Assembly (NCBI GenBank): GCA_032358255.1
Contig: JAULBX010017303.1
Location: 25,311 to 89,310, forward strand
DNA: 64,000 bases
Reading direction: 5' to 3'
DNA from: Heterotrichella gracilis
Taxonomy: Eukaryota > Sar > Xanthophyceae > Tribonematales > Xanthonemataceae
How positions within the stretch are numbered: the stretch's first letter is position 1; every line of letters starts with the position of its first letter. The position numbers and the translations under genes were made by a program. The notes below the pieces were generated by a model. It searched no databases. It saw only the letters and a program-made list of their open reading frames with translations, and was not told where the DNA came from. This document shows positions 23,947 to 35,500 of the stretch, piece by piece.

Positions 23947-24973
23947 TTATGCGTTCTTCTCCTTTTGGACCACCACCTTGAACACCCCGTTGACCTCGGG
24001 GTGCAGCTTGATGGTCGCCTCGTACGTGCCAAGGGTCTTGATGTCTGGCAGCATCATGTCCTTCTTCTCAAGCTTCCTAGCTGTCTGCTGGAAGATGGCG
24101 TCAACCACCTCCTGGGTCGTCACGCTGCAACAAACAACCCACCGCCATTGTGAGTACCACGCGAGGGTGTGCCTTGCATGGGGCAGGACCCAAGTACCCA
24201 AATTGCTTTGTGCACGCACCTGCCGAAAATCTGGTCCTTCTCTCCGCACTTCTTCTTGATGATGAACTTGCCGATGGTCGCCAGCGCCCTGGCCATAGCC
24301 TCAGCCTTGGCCTTGACCTGCGGTGCAGCGGGTGTCCAGTGGGTTGCTGCGCTGGCCAATTCATTGCGCTGGGGTCATGCTGGCAGCTAGGTACACAGAT
24401 GTTGAACAAACAGACGGCTTACCTCAGCCTTTGCCTTCAAGTCTAGGTCCTTCTCCTGCTGGATGCGCCTGAGTGCATAGGGGAATGCATGTCAGCAAGA
24501 GAACCACAACTGTTGGCCAGCCACCCATGGGCAGCAAGGCTGAACAAGTGCAGTGGACCAACGTACTCCAAGATGGTCTCTGTTGCCTGCTTGGCATAGC
24601 CTTGTGGGGACAGGTAGTTCCTGAAGTAGCCAGTGGGCACGTTCTTGAGCTGACCAGCCACGCCCAGACCCTGGATGTCCTTCACAAGGATGACCTGCTG
24701 CTTCTTCTGCACCCGCTTCTGGGCAACCACCTGGAAGGGCCGTACCTGCCTGGTGGCACACCTTGACGACGCTGTCAACGCGCTTGTCTGTGCCTGTGAA
24801 CATAGGCTGGAGGTGATGCACATGCATAGTACAGGCATGAGCAGGAATTCCTCAACCCGAAAATACCTCACCCACAACACAAACATGGTAATAAGCAGTT
24901 ACATGCACGTGCACACGTCACGTACCGCGCCACTTGCCCGTAGGCCTTCGTAGGCCTTCAGTTGCAAACTCAT
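23947..24973 (-). CDS. PRPL9: Plastid large-subunit ribosomal protein bL9
   Basis: Five exons chain in frame to 198 residues: 24973-24926, 24793-24567, 24468-24423, 24317-24220, 24124-23947. The first about 40 residues ([16 protein letters not shown] then Ser/Thr/Ala-rich) behave as a chloroplast transit peptide. The bL9 N-terminal domain follows, with [15 protein letters not shown] and the rRNA-binding [13 protein letters not shown] motif, then a long Lys/Glu/Ala helix, the FGSVTTQE junction and a C-terminal domain ending [10 protein letters not shown]. bL9 sits at the base of the L1 stalk in bacterial-type ribosomes, here presumably the plastid ribosome. Length fits the family plus transit peptide. 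It shares a divergent promoter region with HYPK, another ribosome-associated protein. Confidence 0.93.
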
Positions 24974-25533
24974 TGTGCAGGGATCAGTACTAGCGAGGCT
25001 AGCAAGGTTCTATGCAGTGGGGCGCCGCCAGTACCGGGTTGTCACACTCAAGCAAAGCACAAAGACTCTGTAACTTGGCTCGGAGGTGCCTCTTTGGGCA
25101 TAAATCCATCCTAGTTCGCAACGCAGCCACCCCTGTGGCTGGCTGAGACTTGGGCAGGGGTAAAACGCAAGCGGGGGCGTCAGTGGGAGCTGGAGCATGC
25201 ATGCATTGTGCACTTCACTCCTGTTTGCTAACAGATAGGCCACCTGCCCATTGCTACAAACCGACCGCTTGCAAGCTTGCTGTGTGAATACCATACTTGG
25301 AAGCAGCTTTGCCTTCAACTGCTTGGCACTGTGTCGTACGCCACGTATACTCTCGATTGTTGGTGGCTGGGTTGTGCTTAGTCAGGGGATTTGCTTCCAG
25401 GCTGCGACAGCCCACTGCAAATAGAGTTACTTATTGCTTTTGGGCAGGTTAAACACTGTCAGCAGGTGTAACAACCACACCCAAAGTGTCTCTCTAGTAC
25501 ACGGAGCACTGCACTTTGCCAGAGCCAATCACA
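24974..25533. promoter_or_regulatory. Divergent promoter region between bL9 and HYPK genes
   Basis: This 560-base gap separates opposing start codons at 24973 and 25534. No coding potential is seen. Its size suggests a shared bidirectional promoter for two translation-related genes; no individual elements could be assigned. Confidence 0.5.
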
Positions 25534-26311
25534 ATGGAGGACACACCGGAAAAGAAGAAAGACAGGCAGTCCCGGGAACAGGACAAGGCTCTTGACTCTG
25601 TAACAGACTTGGTACGTTACTACAAAGGCTCCCTTCTTTGCAGATGGCAACACTTTGCCACTGTGCCCTGTCGCCCACATCGCTGTGCATGTGTTGTCCT
25701 GCACAGCCGCTAGTTTATGCACAGCGGTGGTCGAGTTACATGTTTTATTCTGCACTCAGCTGTATGTGCCTGCACTTACTTGATTGCACACACAGGTGGA
25801 GGAAAAGGAGCTCAACCAGTCAAAGGTACAGAAGGCAATGGAAGCACTGCATGCCTCACAACAAGCAGACCGACAGGCACAACGTGCAAGGTAATGCTTA
25901 TGTACGAACATATGGTATGAACATGGGTACTCAACCGTTCCTCATAGGCAGCAGGGTGGTTATTGGTTTTGAAAGTATTTGTGGTTTCATTTTCATCCCG
26001 TGGGTCATGGTTCCATTTGCGAAACTGTTCATGGCATATGGGCGCGCACGCTCAGCACACCTCTGCTGTTTGTCCCGCCCAAGCGTGTTGCATATGGATT
26101 AAAAGAGCCGCGACGGGGGTACCCATCTTTACTCTGAACCATACTAATGGTTTGGTGCAGGGAGAAGGAGCTTGCTGCTGTCAAGGTTGCCAAGGAGGAC
26201 ATCGACCTGCTGGTGTCAGAGTTTGAGGTGGACAAGCGGCTAGCTGAGCTGCGGTTACGGGAGAACAAGGGGGACGTCAAGCAGGCGCTGCTGTCCTTCC
26301 TGAAAGTATGA
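25534..26311 (+). CDS. HYPK: Huntingtin-interacting protein K homologue (NatA regulator / ribosome-associated UBA protein)
   Basis: Three exons (25534-25611, 25796-25890, 26161-26311) encode 107 residues. The N-terminal half is charged and helical (KKKDRQSREQDK), and the C-terminal about 45 residues form the UBA-like domain typical of HYPK and NAC-alpha: AKEDIDLLVSEFEVDKRLAE followed by LRENKGDVKQALLSFLK. In eukaryotes HYPK binds and regulates the NatA N-terminal acetyltransferase at the ribosome exit tunnel. The length is typical of the family. The splice phases (0, then 2) and the stop at 26309-26311 are unambiguous. Confidence 0.9.
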
Positions 26312-27307
26312 GTCGGAGGTGTGAAGGGAGACGGCGGGGGGCAATGCGAAGCTACTGCTACTGTTCAGCATGCTGGGTTCAGCACGGCTGGCTGCTGGTG
26401 GTGTGTCGTAGAGTGGTGATGGGGTTTTAGTGGGTTCTGGTGTAAGCCAGCTGTGGCAGGTGACTTGCTCGCCAGGACAAGGTACCACGCCTGCTGCAGC
26501 GCTGGGTGGTGCTGCTGTCAGATTACGGTTCTCTCTGACGGTAGCCAGACAAAATTGAGCAGAATTTGGTTTATTTACTGTCAAAGGCTGCAGACAGTCT
26601 ACCAGTCGTAGCCAGACAATGGTTGTAATTGTATGGTGCACCCATGCACGGGAGTGGTGTTTGGTTGCATCGTATGTACTTTACTGCCTTTTGGCTTGCA
26701 AGACAGTGATTGTGCGTTGGTGACTGATGTTATGCATGGTATTCCTGCTAGTGCGCAGACTCATCTGCCACTAGATGGCTGTTGTGGTGTGGCGCCTCTA
26801 GCAGTGCAGCCGTCAAGGGGGTTTTGCAGGTTTCCCGGTTCAGCAAATACGCCTTACGGGGCTGCCAATGCATGGGAACGATGGAGCTATTATTAATCTG
26901 CTTTGCATTATTACTCCAGCCTTGGGACACTGGCTCTGAACAAGCATGCCTTGTAATCATCCATCATTCCTGAACAAGAAGATAAAGAGCAATAAATAAA
27001 TAAAAGTCGATTTATAGTAAAATTCCAGGCAATTTTAATTAAATATGGCATCCACGAGCTTGCAGGGCTGCTGTAACCCACACCACTGATATAACCGTTC
27101 GACTTCAACAACGAGGATTCACTGCAGTAAAGCTACTCGCCTGGAAGCAGAGAGCGTCGCAAATCCAATACAGTTGCTAGCAATGTGCACAGATTTTACT
27201 TGAGACTGCTGCCTGTGCTGCCCGGTTCATCCCCTCACTGGGAAGCTTTTTGCCCTTGGTTCGTCAACCAGTGCCACTTTCCCGTGTTGGGCAGGGTTGG
27301 ACAAAGC
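26312..27307. other. HYPK 3' UTR and upstream region of the next gene
   Basis: No gene is seen. A TGTAA string at 26624-26628, about 310 bases after the HYPK stop, matches the usual green-algal polyadenylation signal. The stretch near 26980-27045 is AT-rich and probably promoter-proximal for the gene starting at 27308. Confidence 0.5.
26624..26628 (+). terminator. Candidate TGTAA polyadenylation signal for HYPK
   Basis: TGTAA replaces AATAAA as the main polyadenylation signal in many chlorophyte algae. This copy is the best-placed one downstream of the HYPK stop. Position is the only evidence. Confidence 0.35.
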
Positions 27308-28175
27308 ATGGGTTCCCTGCCTACTCCCTGGTGGGAGCGCTTCACGTATACGTCGGACGTCACGCCACTGCCCAGCTGTTCAACCCACACTGTCTTGCAC
27401 ACTTCCTGCAAGGTGGAGGTCAGCCCAGAGGGGATTCCAATCAGAAAGTGTGAACGATTGTTTGAGAAGTTCCTGCGCTGCCCTGGCAAGCAGGATGAGC
27501 TCGTTGAGAGCTTGAGCGAGCACTCAGAGGAGGAGCTCCCATGCTCGTCCGGGCAATCACCGCAGGGCGACGTGGATCTGAAGCAAGGCCAAGTGATAGC
27601 CTCCAACCCTGGACAGGTTGGTGTCCCTGGTTCCAGCTCCGTACTCTGCCCATGCAGCAGTACACTGTTGCTTTCCCAGTACAGTGCCACAACCAGGATA
27701 GTGCCCTGGGAGTTCAAACAACTTTGCCTTTGTGACATGGGAGTCCACCATTGCAGGCCATCGAGGACTTCATCGCCAGCTTTGCAGCAGAAGTACTCAG
27801 CTCTGCTGCTCAACAGGCCATGGACGGCAGTAGGCAGGAGCACGGGGACCGAGGGTTGCATGGCTTTTTCAGCAAGCTGTTTAAGCGGCCGGCAGGTGAT
27901 GCACAAACAGGTGGGTTCATGAGATCTCCAGCTAGCTTGCATGTTGCCTAGGTCACCCTACCACCTTGGTTTATTACCAGTTCTGCCACTAGGCTGTTGA
28001 CCATGATGCACACCTACCGATGCCTTGGTGCCTTGGTGTCTATGCAGATGGATACATTGTCGCACGTCGATGCATCAACCTCCTGGGCTGAGTGCTTGTT
28101 GCCATACGTGCAGGAGACAAGAACAAAAAGCGCAAGGCCTGGGAGGAGTACTCCAAGAACTTCCAGGAGGTTTGA
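27308..28175 (+). CDS. Small protein resembling the plant Mal d 1 / Fra a 1-associated protein family
   Basis: Three exons (27308-27616, 27757-27910, 28114-28175) encode 174 residues. The ATG is the first in frame with the conserved-looking core. That core, SCKVEVSPEGIPIRKCERL followed by FLRCPGKQDELVES and EHSEEEL, has the Cys-x-x-Glu ... Lys-Cys-(D/E)-(R/K) pattern of the plant allergen-associated family, whose biochemical role is unknown. A second half predicts amphipathic helix (IEDFIASFAAEVL) then GFFSKLFKR and a basic tail KNKKRKAWEEYSKNF. An alternative donor at 27896 would remove five residues in frame. The family assignment rests on pattern similarity and needs a profile search. Confidence 0.7.
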
Positions 28176-29596
28176 GCCACGGACAGACCCGATGTCAAGT
28201 GCGTCAGCCTTGGTCTAGGCAAGTCTGCCCATGGGTGGCTAGTTGACAGTTGCGCCACAGCATGGGTTATATTGATGCCACAGCGGTAAACGAGGCATGG
28301 TTGGGTAAGCATAGGCCAGTAGCACCTTTGGACTTTCAAGGTCTTGTTAGCAGGCGGCACTCCTTCTGGGTAGGTTTTCAGTTTGAGATAGATGCCCTTG
28401 CAATGTTCAACCATGCTATCAAGTGCCCTTTTCCAGTGTAGTGAACTGACTGCCGTAGTACGTGCCGCAACTGATATTTTGACAAAAGCAAGCCTCGTAG
28501 TTCCCTGGTTTCGCACAGTTGTACAGTTTGCTGTGGAAAACCGTTGTACCTTCGGCCATGCTTGGAATTTTAGGGCCCTGCCTGTGCTGGGTGTGTGAAC
28601 AACGACTGCTTTAGAGTTTGAAGAGTTGAATTATAGCCATAGGATGTTACAGCACTTTCTCACTTGATACAATTTCTGAAAAGCGAAATTCAAGCGCTCT
28701 TGCCTAAGTGCTCATTGTTTTCAGTGTGCTATTTCCATACCAAGCTTGCCCATATCAAAAACACGGTGAAACACTTGAAAGTAGATACGAGCAGTGGTTT
28801 CAAGGCTCCCACCGGCTGACAAAAGGTGAACTTTGCGTGTTGTTGACAGCTAGTGTCTCGTCGATGTGCTTTAAAAAGACTCCACGGAGCTGGCCAACCA
28901 GCTTGCGGCATTTTTTGCAAATACTTGCTTGTTGCTGTGCTTGCGCTAAATTGGCGCCTGTTTTGTGGTGCATGCTGTGCATATACTTGTAACCAGACCA
29001 TTTGCAGTTGCATTTTGCAAGCAAACCTTGTTGGGTGCTCGCTGTCTCACTCAGACCTTTGCGGCTGGGCTACTGTAATAGGTGCCATGCCTTGGGCGGC
29101 CCATGGCATCGAGTGCAGTACACGCGCCCTATCACGAGGCACCACGAAACTGAGTGCATTTTGTCACCAGCAACGTTTGCACTGCACCCACCTGATGCAC
29201 TAGTGGTTCATAAACCCTAGCTTTAAACCCTAGGCCAGGGTTTATCCACACGAGGGCAGGCAGCGGAGGTGCAGCCGTCAGAGCGGTCAGGTCTTGGAAG
29301 CCGTGACCCAGGGCTTAAGCTTTGTGGTGTCAAAGCAGTGCTAGGCGCTTTTTGGTGACATAATCTCGTGCAGCTATTGTCCGCTGCATTTGCTTAGCTG
29401 AAGAGGGGAACGGTGTCGTAGCTCGACGCGCAGCCAGTCAATAGCCACTTCCGAAAGAGCTTGTGGTGGGCGACCGTGGTAGCCTAACCCCGAAACTAGT
29501 TGTCGTCAAACGCATATAGTTGCGGGCGTTTGCCATACGCATTAGGCAGCTATATTGTATTTGAAACTTCCGCGCGACTAGCGGGGATAGTGCAGG
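28176..29596. other. Intergenic, no gene seen
   Basis: Short ORFs only, none with consistent splicing. Telomere-type heptamers occur at about 29212-29242 on both orientations (AAACCCTAG, CCAGGGTTTA). The last few hundred bases must hold the promoter of the Phox-type gene. Confidence 0.6.
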
Positions 29597-32500
29597 ATGG
29601 GCAAGAAGTCGAGAGCATCGCCCACTGGGCCTGCAGTGGTTGATGAAGTGAGTGGTGCACACACTCACCAGCTGCCCTGAAAGCATCCTGGTTACCCCGG
29701 GCTCGGTCGTTTCCAACCACCTTGACGGTGCTGTGTGTTTGCAGGCGGCTGTGTCGGCAATCGCTCAGCTGAAGGACGACGGGAACAAGCACTTTGGTCG
29801 CAAGGAGTACCAGAAGGCGCTGGAGAGCTATGAGAAAGCCATCAAGCTCATTCCCGAGAACCACGCAGACGGTGCACTCCTGCACAGCAACAGGGCGGCG
29901 TGCTTCATGATGTTCAAGAGGTACGTGCGGCCCTGGTTGCGGGGTACGGAACCCTGCACAGCTCATGCCATGTAGTCCACACAACCTTTGGTACTGTACG
30001 CAACACTTGGGGGGGGTGGGGGGGTAATTTACAAAACCACGCTCGTGTATGAGTATGAATTCGTTTTTGTTGGGCTCTGCTGTCGTGAATAATACGTAGT
30101 TTTAGTGGGCAGTACTGTTTATCAGCTTTCATCTGGGGGAGGTCTCAGGTTGTCAGTTGCATGCATTCCAGCAGTGCAGCTGTGGTAGCACTTCACCAGC
30201 TTTGCGTTACACCAGCTCTGCACTGGCAACCAGCACCTATCCTGCTGCGGTCCATGTAGTTGCACAGTGAAACCCCGTCCTAGCTTTCCCTCAGCAACCC
30301 GCTAATCCCCCGATCCTCCAAGCACACGCTTGCGCCATTGCCAATGGCTGTATTGACGTTTCACAAGGTTGAGCAACGGCAGTGATCTGAACTGGACACC
30401 GTCTGGGTGTGACGCTACTGGTTGACAATGCTCCAGCTCGAAACCCGCCACCAGCAGCCCATTTAGCAAGCTGGTGCCAGTTTCTCACTATCATGGTGGT
30501 GATCTGCGTGCAAGCGTTTCTGTTACGTGTGTTGCCAGCTATCGTGCCCGTTATTGACGCTGAGTTTCGATTTTGGCAACAAGCGCAAGTAACCCCTTCT
30601 CTCGCGTAAGTGCAGTAACCGAGCCATGCACGGTCCACCCGACCCAGCCTGGCAATAATCACCTCACCACCTCTCACCCACTCACCACAATACCCCTGCA
30701 CGCACTCACACTCTCGACTCTCCCACAATTTGTGCACCCACCACCCACCACCCAGGTGCCGTGAACCTTAAACCCTAAACCCTAAACGCAACCCTTAACC
30801 CTACTCCAGGTTCAAGGAGGCTGTGAAGGAGTGCACCGCTGCCCTGGATGCCCAGCCTGGCTACCACAAGGCGCTCATCCGCCGCGCCAAGGCTTACGAG
30901 CACATGGGCCAGTTCAAGCAGGCGCTGTCGGACATCCAAAAGGTCAACAAGACGGACAGCGCCACAAAGGACACAGCGGTGCGTGGCGACAGGGGGTTTA
31001 GGCGCAGGGTTCAAAATGGTTTAGGGTATTAGGGTTTGGGGTATTTGCGGTGCCAAGGACCATTGTCAGCAGACTCTATGCATACAGAAGGTCAAGTAGG
31101 TGAACAGCGCCACAAAGGAAACAGCAGTGCGTGGTTGAAGGGGTGCAGGGGGTTTTCCAGGTCCAGGGTAGGGTTTTCATGGGCGGTGGGTTTGGGGTTG
31201 AGGGTTGAGGCTGCGCCAAGGCCTGCGAGGGCATGGGCCGGGTTAAGCAGGCGCTGTCAGGTATACAAGGGGTCAGGTAGGCGGTCAACGCCACAAAGGG
31301 CACAGCGTTTAGGGTATAGGGTTTAGCGTTTAGGGTATAGGGTTCAGGGTCAAAGCAATTGACAGTGGGATGGACCTGCGGTATGTTGGAGCGGGAGGGC
31401 TTCGGTAGGGGCGGGTGGTGATGCTGCCTTTGGCACGGGTTGGGGTGGTGGCGGGTGGGGGTGTTGCGTGGTGGGGATTGGTGGGGGTGCTGCAGTAATG
31501 CCTGCCCACTGCATGCATGACACATTTAGGAGGGTGCATGCATAACACGCATGGGTAAAGTCAGGAAACATGAAATTATCACAGAAATATTCCGGGGTGT
31601 CTAAGGTGGAGGCTACACATTCGTCCTCCCCACATACAGCATCTGGATTCCGGGCAAATGCGCAGCTGCCATATCCATCCGTGCCCCTCTTCCCGGCCCT
31701 CCCCTCCTACACACACGTCCCCCCTCCCCCTTGCAGGAGTCTGAGAAGCGCCTGCGGGAGGCGGTGGCGGGCAAGCGCACAGCGGCACTGGCCAACGGGG
31801 CGCCCCAGCTACCCCAGCGGGCCCCAATCTTCCAGGTGCGCCTAACCCTAAACCCTAAACAGCTACCCTAGCCTAGTCTTCCAGCGTGGGGCTGAGACCA
31901 ACTCCCTAAAACCCTGCAAACCCACCACCCAAACGGGGCGCCAATTTGTGGCCGACCACTGCATTGCTTTAATCATGATATGCCCATGCAGAGGGTCTTG
32001 TTGGCGCAGCATACTGACCGCATGTGGCCATGGGGCCTGTGTGGATGGCCCAAGGGTCGAGGATCTTAAATTCTGGGTTGAATGTGGTGGTGGCGGCATG
32101 GCAATTTAGAAGTGGCGCTGGGGGAGGTGGATGGGTGGTGGGGGGGGGGCGACATGGACTCGCAATCTGTCCTACCCACCCCCACACATTCTCCGTCCCC
32201 TCCCGCATGACAGTGGAGGGCACCGCCAACCAACTCCCCATCCACACACCCATACTGGCGCACCTGCACCTGCGTCCCCTCCCCTTCCCTATACCCCCCA
32301 CAAGGATGACGTAACCCCCCCCCTGGGCTCGTCTCTAGGCCAAGTGCACGCTTGGCAACGAGACGAGCGTGGTGGAGGGGTGGGTGGGGAGGTGGGTGGG
32401 TGACATGGACTCGCAATCTGTCCCACCCACCCTACAGACATCCTGCGCCCCACCCCCACACTGCCGCATCTGCGTACCCTCCCCTCCTAATGTCCCCCCC

Positions 32501-35500
32501 CAATCTCCCTCCCCCCTCGTCTCCAGGCCAAGTGCACGCTTGACAATGAGACGCGCGTGGTGCACATGAACGAGACCGTGTCGTACGCCGATCTGCTCAA
32601 CGCGGTGCGCCAAAAGTTCCCTGGGTCGGGCCCAGTCATCCTCAAGTACCTGGACAAGTGAGTGAGGGTTGGAGGCTTTGAGGGCTTAGTTACTTTATTG
32701 TGGGTGATTAATGTGCGGCAATGGTTCCCTGGTTCCGTCGGAGTCCTTCTCATGTACCTGGACAAGTGAGTGAGGGTTTGGAGACTTTGAGGGTTTAGAC
32801 AGCTAATTGTGGGTGGTTAGTGTGCGCCAATGGTTTCCTGGCTCCGTCCCAGTCATGCTAAGTACCTGGGCGGGGGGGAGATGAACCCCGTTCCTGCTTT
32901 GTGTATCGTCTTGCTGGGTTGGCCAGCGCATGTAGTTGTCAGGGTAGTGAGTTTGAGCAAAACGGGGTATGGTAGCTATGAAAGGTCTTAACAAAGTAGG
33001 ATTTGGTAACTACAAAAAGGTACTGATTTACAAATCATTATCTCGTTTTTCTGAACAATAAAACACAATCAATATCCACATTCTAGGGAGGGCGATCTGG
33101 TGACCATCACAGAGCGCGGCGACCTGCACAAGGCTCTGCGTGAGCTGGTGGAGACCAGCGAGAGGATGGGCCAGCTTCAGCGCGGCTACCCTGCGCTCAT
33201 GACACCCCTGCGCATCCAGGTCATCAAGGTGGCCTCAGAGGTGGGTAATAAGAATAAGAGAAACTAATAATAATGTGGATATTTTTTGTAAAATAATCAT
33301 GTGGTCATCAAGGTGACCACAGAGGTGGGTACTGGCGCTGGGGGGGAGGGGGGGGGTTTTGGGCGTTGTGGGCCCGGCACGCATGGCGAGGGTTGGGGCG
33401 AGGTTGAGGCGGCTAGAGCGCATAGGTCAGCCGCAGGGTGGGTAGCCTGCACTTTGGAACCCCACTGGGTTGTGGGTCCCGCAAGGCTTCATGCGCCCTC
33501 GCGAGGATCAGCACCAACTTGAAAGGCATGGCGCAACCATGTTTTCACACGGCGGTTTGCAGGAAAGTCTAATGCAAGTGCTGTGTTCCTGATGTCCCAA
33601 AGCATTGAACGAGCCCAGTTATTTCCTCTCGTCTCCTCTTATCCACACATTTTCTCCCCCTCCCAGGCTGATGTCCCCCGCCCCCCTGATGTGGAGCTGG
33701 CCCAGATCGCGCGTGCGCAGGCCGCGTTGGCTCAGAGCCACAAGCAGCAGCAGCTGGCACTGGAGCAGGCAACAAAGAAGGTAGGGGCGCAAACCCTAAA
33801 TCCTAAACCCTAAACCCTTACCCTTAGCAGCAGGCACAGGCGCAGGCAACAGAGAAGGTGGGGGCACAAACCCGAAACCCTAAGCTCTTAACCCTTTAAC
33901 CCTTAGCCTTAGCAGCAGGCACTGGAGCAGCAGACAAAGAAGTGTCACCTTTGCCTTACACGCTAGTGTGCGCTTGCAAGCATGAGGCATGCAAATCCAC
34001 CTCAACGCGTGGCAATCTAGCCCAAAGGTGGTTGGGTGGCGGCAGGTGAAGTTGCTGCATGGGCTGGGTTGCACCTAAACCTGTAGGCCTCCAAAGCCTG
34101 ATAGCCTATATCATTCGAATACTGGTGCATGTATACGTGCATCTGCGCAGTACGGTATGCAATACATGCGCAAAGCTCCCCCCTTGCCACTAACCCTGCC
34201 ATACCCTCCTCACCCCCCACCCACCCCCCACCCCCCTTGCAGGAGGAGCCCGACCAGGTGTATGAGGTTGAGGAGTGGCTGGTGGACTTTGCAAATCTGT
34301 TCAGGGACCAGCTCAACATCGACCCAGAGAGGTAAAACCCTAACCCAAACCCTAGAACAAGCCAGCAAAACCCTATCACCAAAACCTGTTTAAGAGCCAG
34401 TTCAACATTGGCCCAAAGAAGCAAAACCCTAATTTGAATAACCCCGGCATGCCTCTGGGCAACGTGTTGCGCACACTCTACCTACCAAAACCTGGTCACT
34501 AATCTGAGTACAAACCACTCTTGCTAGAAAGCGCTGGCAGATGAAACATCACAAATAAACAGATATGCAGCTCGGTGATGCTGCAAAACCCCTAGGCACA
34601 TGCGCCGCGGCAGTCACTCATGCAGCCCTAATCGCCACCCCCTCTAGGCACCTGGACCTAAACCCTAAACCCCAAACCTGTTGCCTACACCCTAAACCCT
34701 TGCCACCCTGCAGGCACCTTGACCTGGTTGCCGAAACCCTATACTTACACCCAAGACTCTAAACCCTTGCCACCCTGCAGGCACCTTGACCTGGTTGCCG
34801 AAACCCTATACCCTACACCCAAGACTCTAAACCCTTGCCACCCTGCAGGCACCTCGACCTGCACGCCATTGGCTACGACAAGTGCACGCAGGCGCTGGAC
34901 GCTGCAGTGAAGGATGAGAAGGCGTTGCCGCTGTTTAGGCAATCGGCGGACAAGTTCATGGTAAGGGATGGGACTCTGGTGGACCCAGGGGCTGTGCAGG
35001 CAAATGCCTGCGATTGACTGTGCATGGCTTGACAAGGGTGTTGGGGGTGGTGATGGTGGGGGTGGCGCAGAGTAAGTGCACACTGCTGTGGTGGATGAAG
35101 AGACGCAGCCGCTGTCCAGGCAAATCAGAGGGCGCGTGTGTGTGTAGGAGTAGACAACCCTGAACTCTGAAACCCTACCCTAAACCCTACATCCCACCCC
35201 TCGCAGGGGGTGACCATCACGGGTCTGTACAACTGGGGCCAGTCACTAAACCCTATATTCCTCCCAGTAAACCCTAAAGCTGAACCCTTAACCCCTGCAG
35301 GAGGTGACCATCACCGGGTCTGTACAACTGGGGCCAGTCAATAAACCCTAAGTTCCTCCCGATAAACTCTAACGCTGAACCCTTAAACCCTGCAGGAGGT
35401 GACCATCACGGGGCTGTACAACTGGGGCAACATCCACCTCTGCCTGGCCCGGCGGCTGGTGGAGCAGGCACAGGCCGCAGGCACGCCACTGGCTGAGGCG

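Noticed and set aside
27235-27942. 235-residue minus-strand ORF opposite the Mal d 1-associated-like gene
   Set aside because: It reads straight through the introns of the plus-strand gene, whose exon phases agree; antisense shadow.
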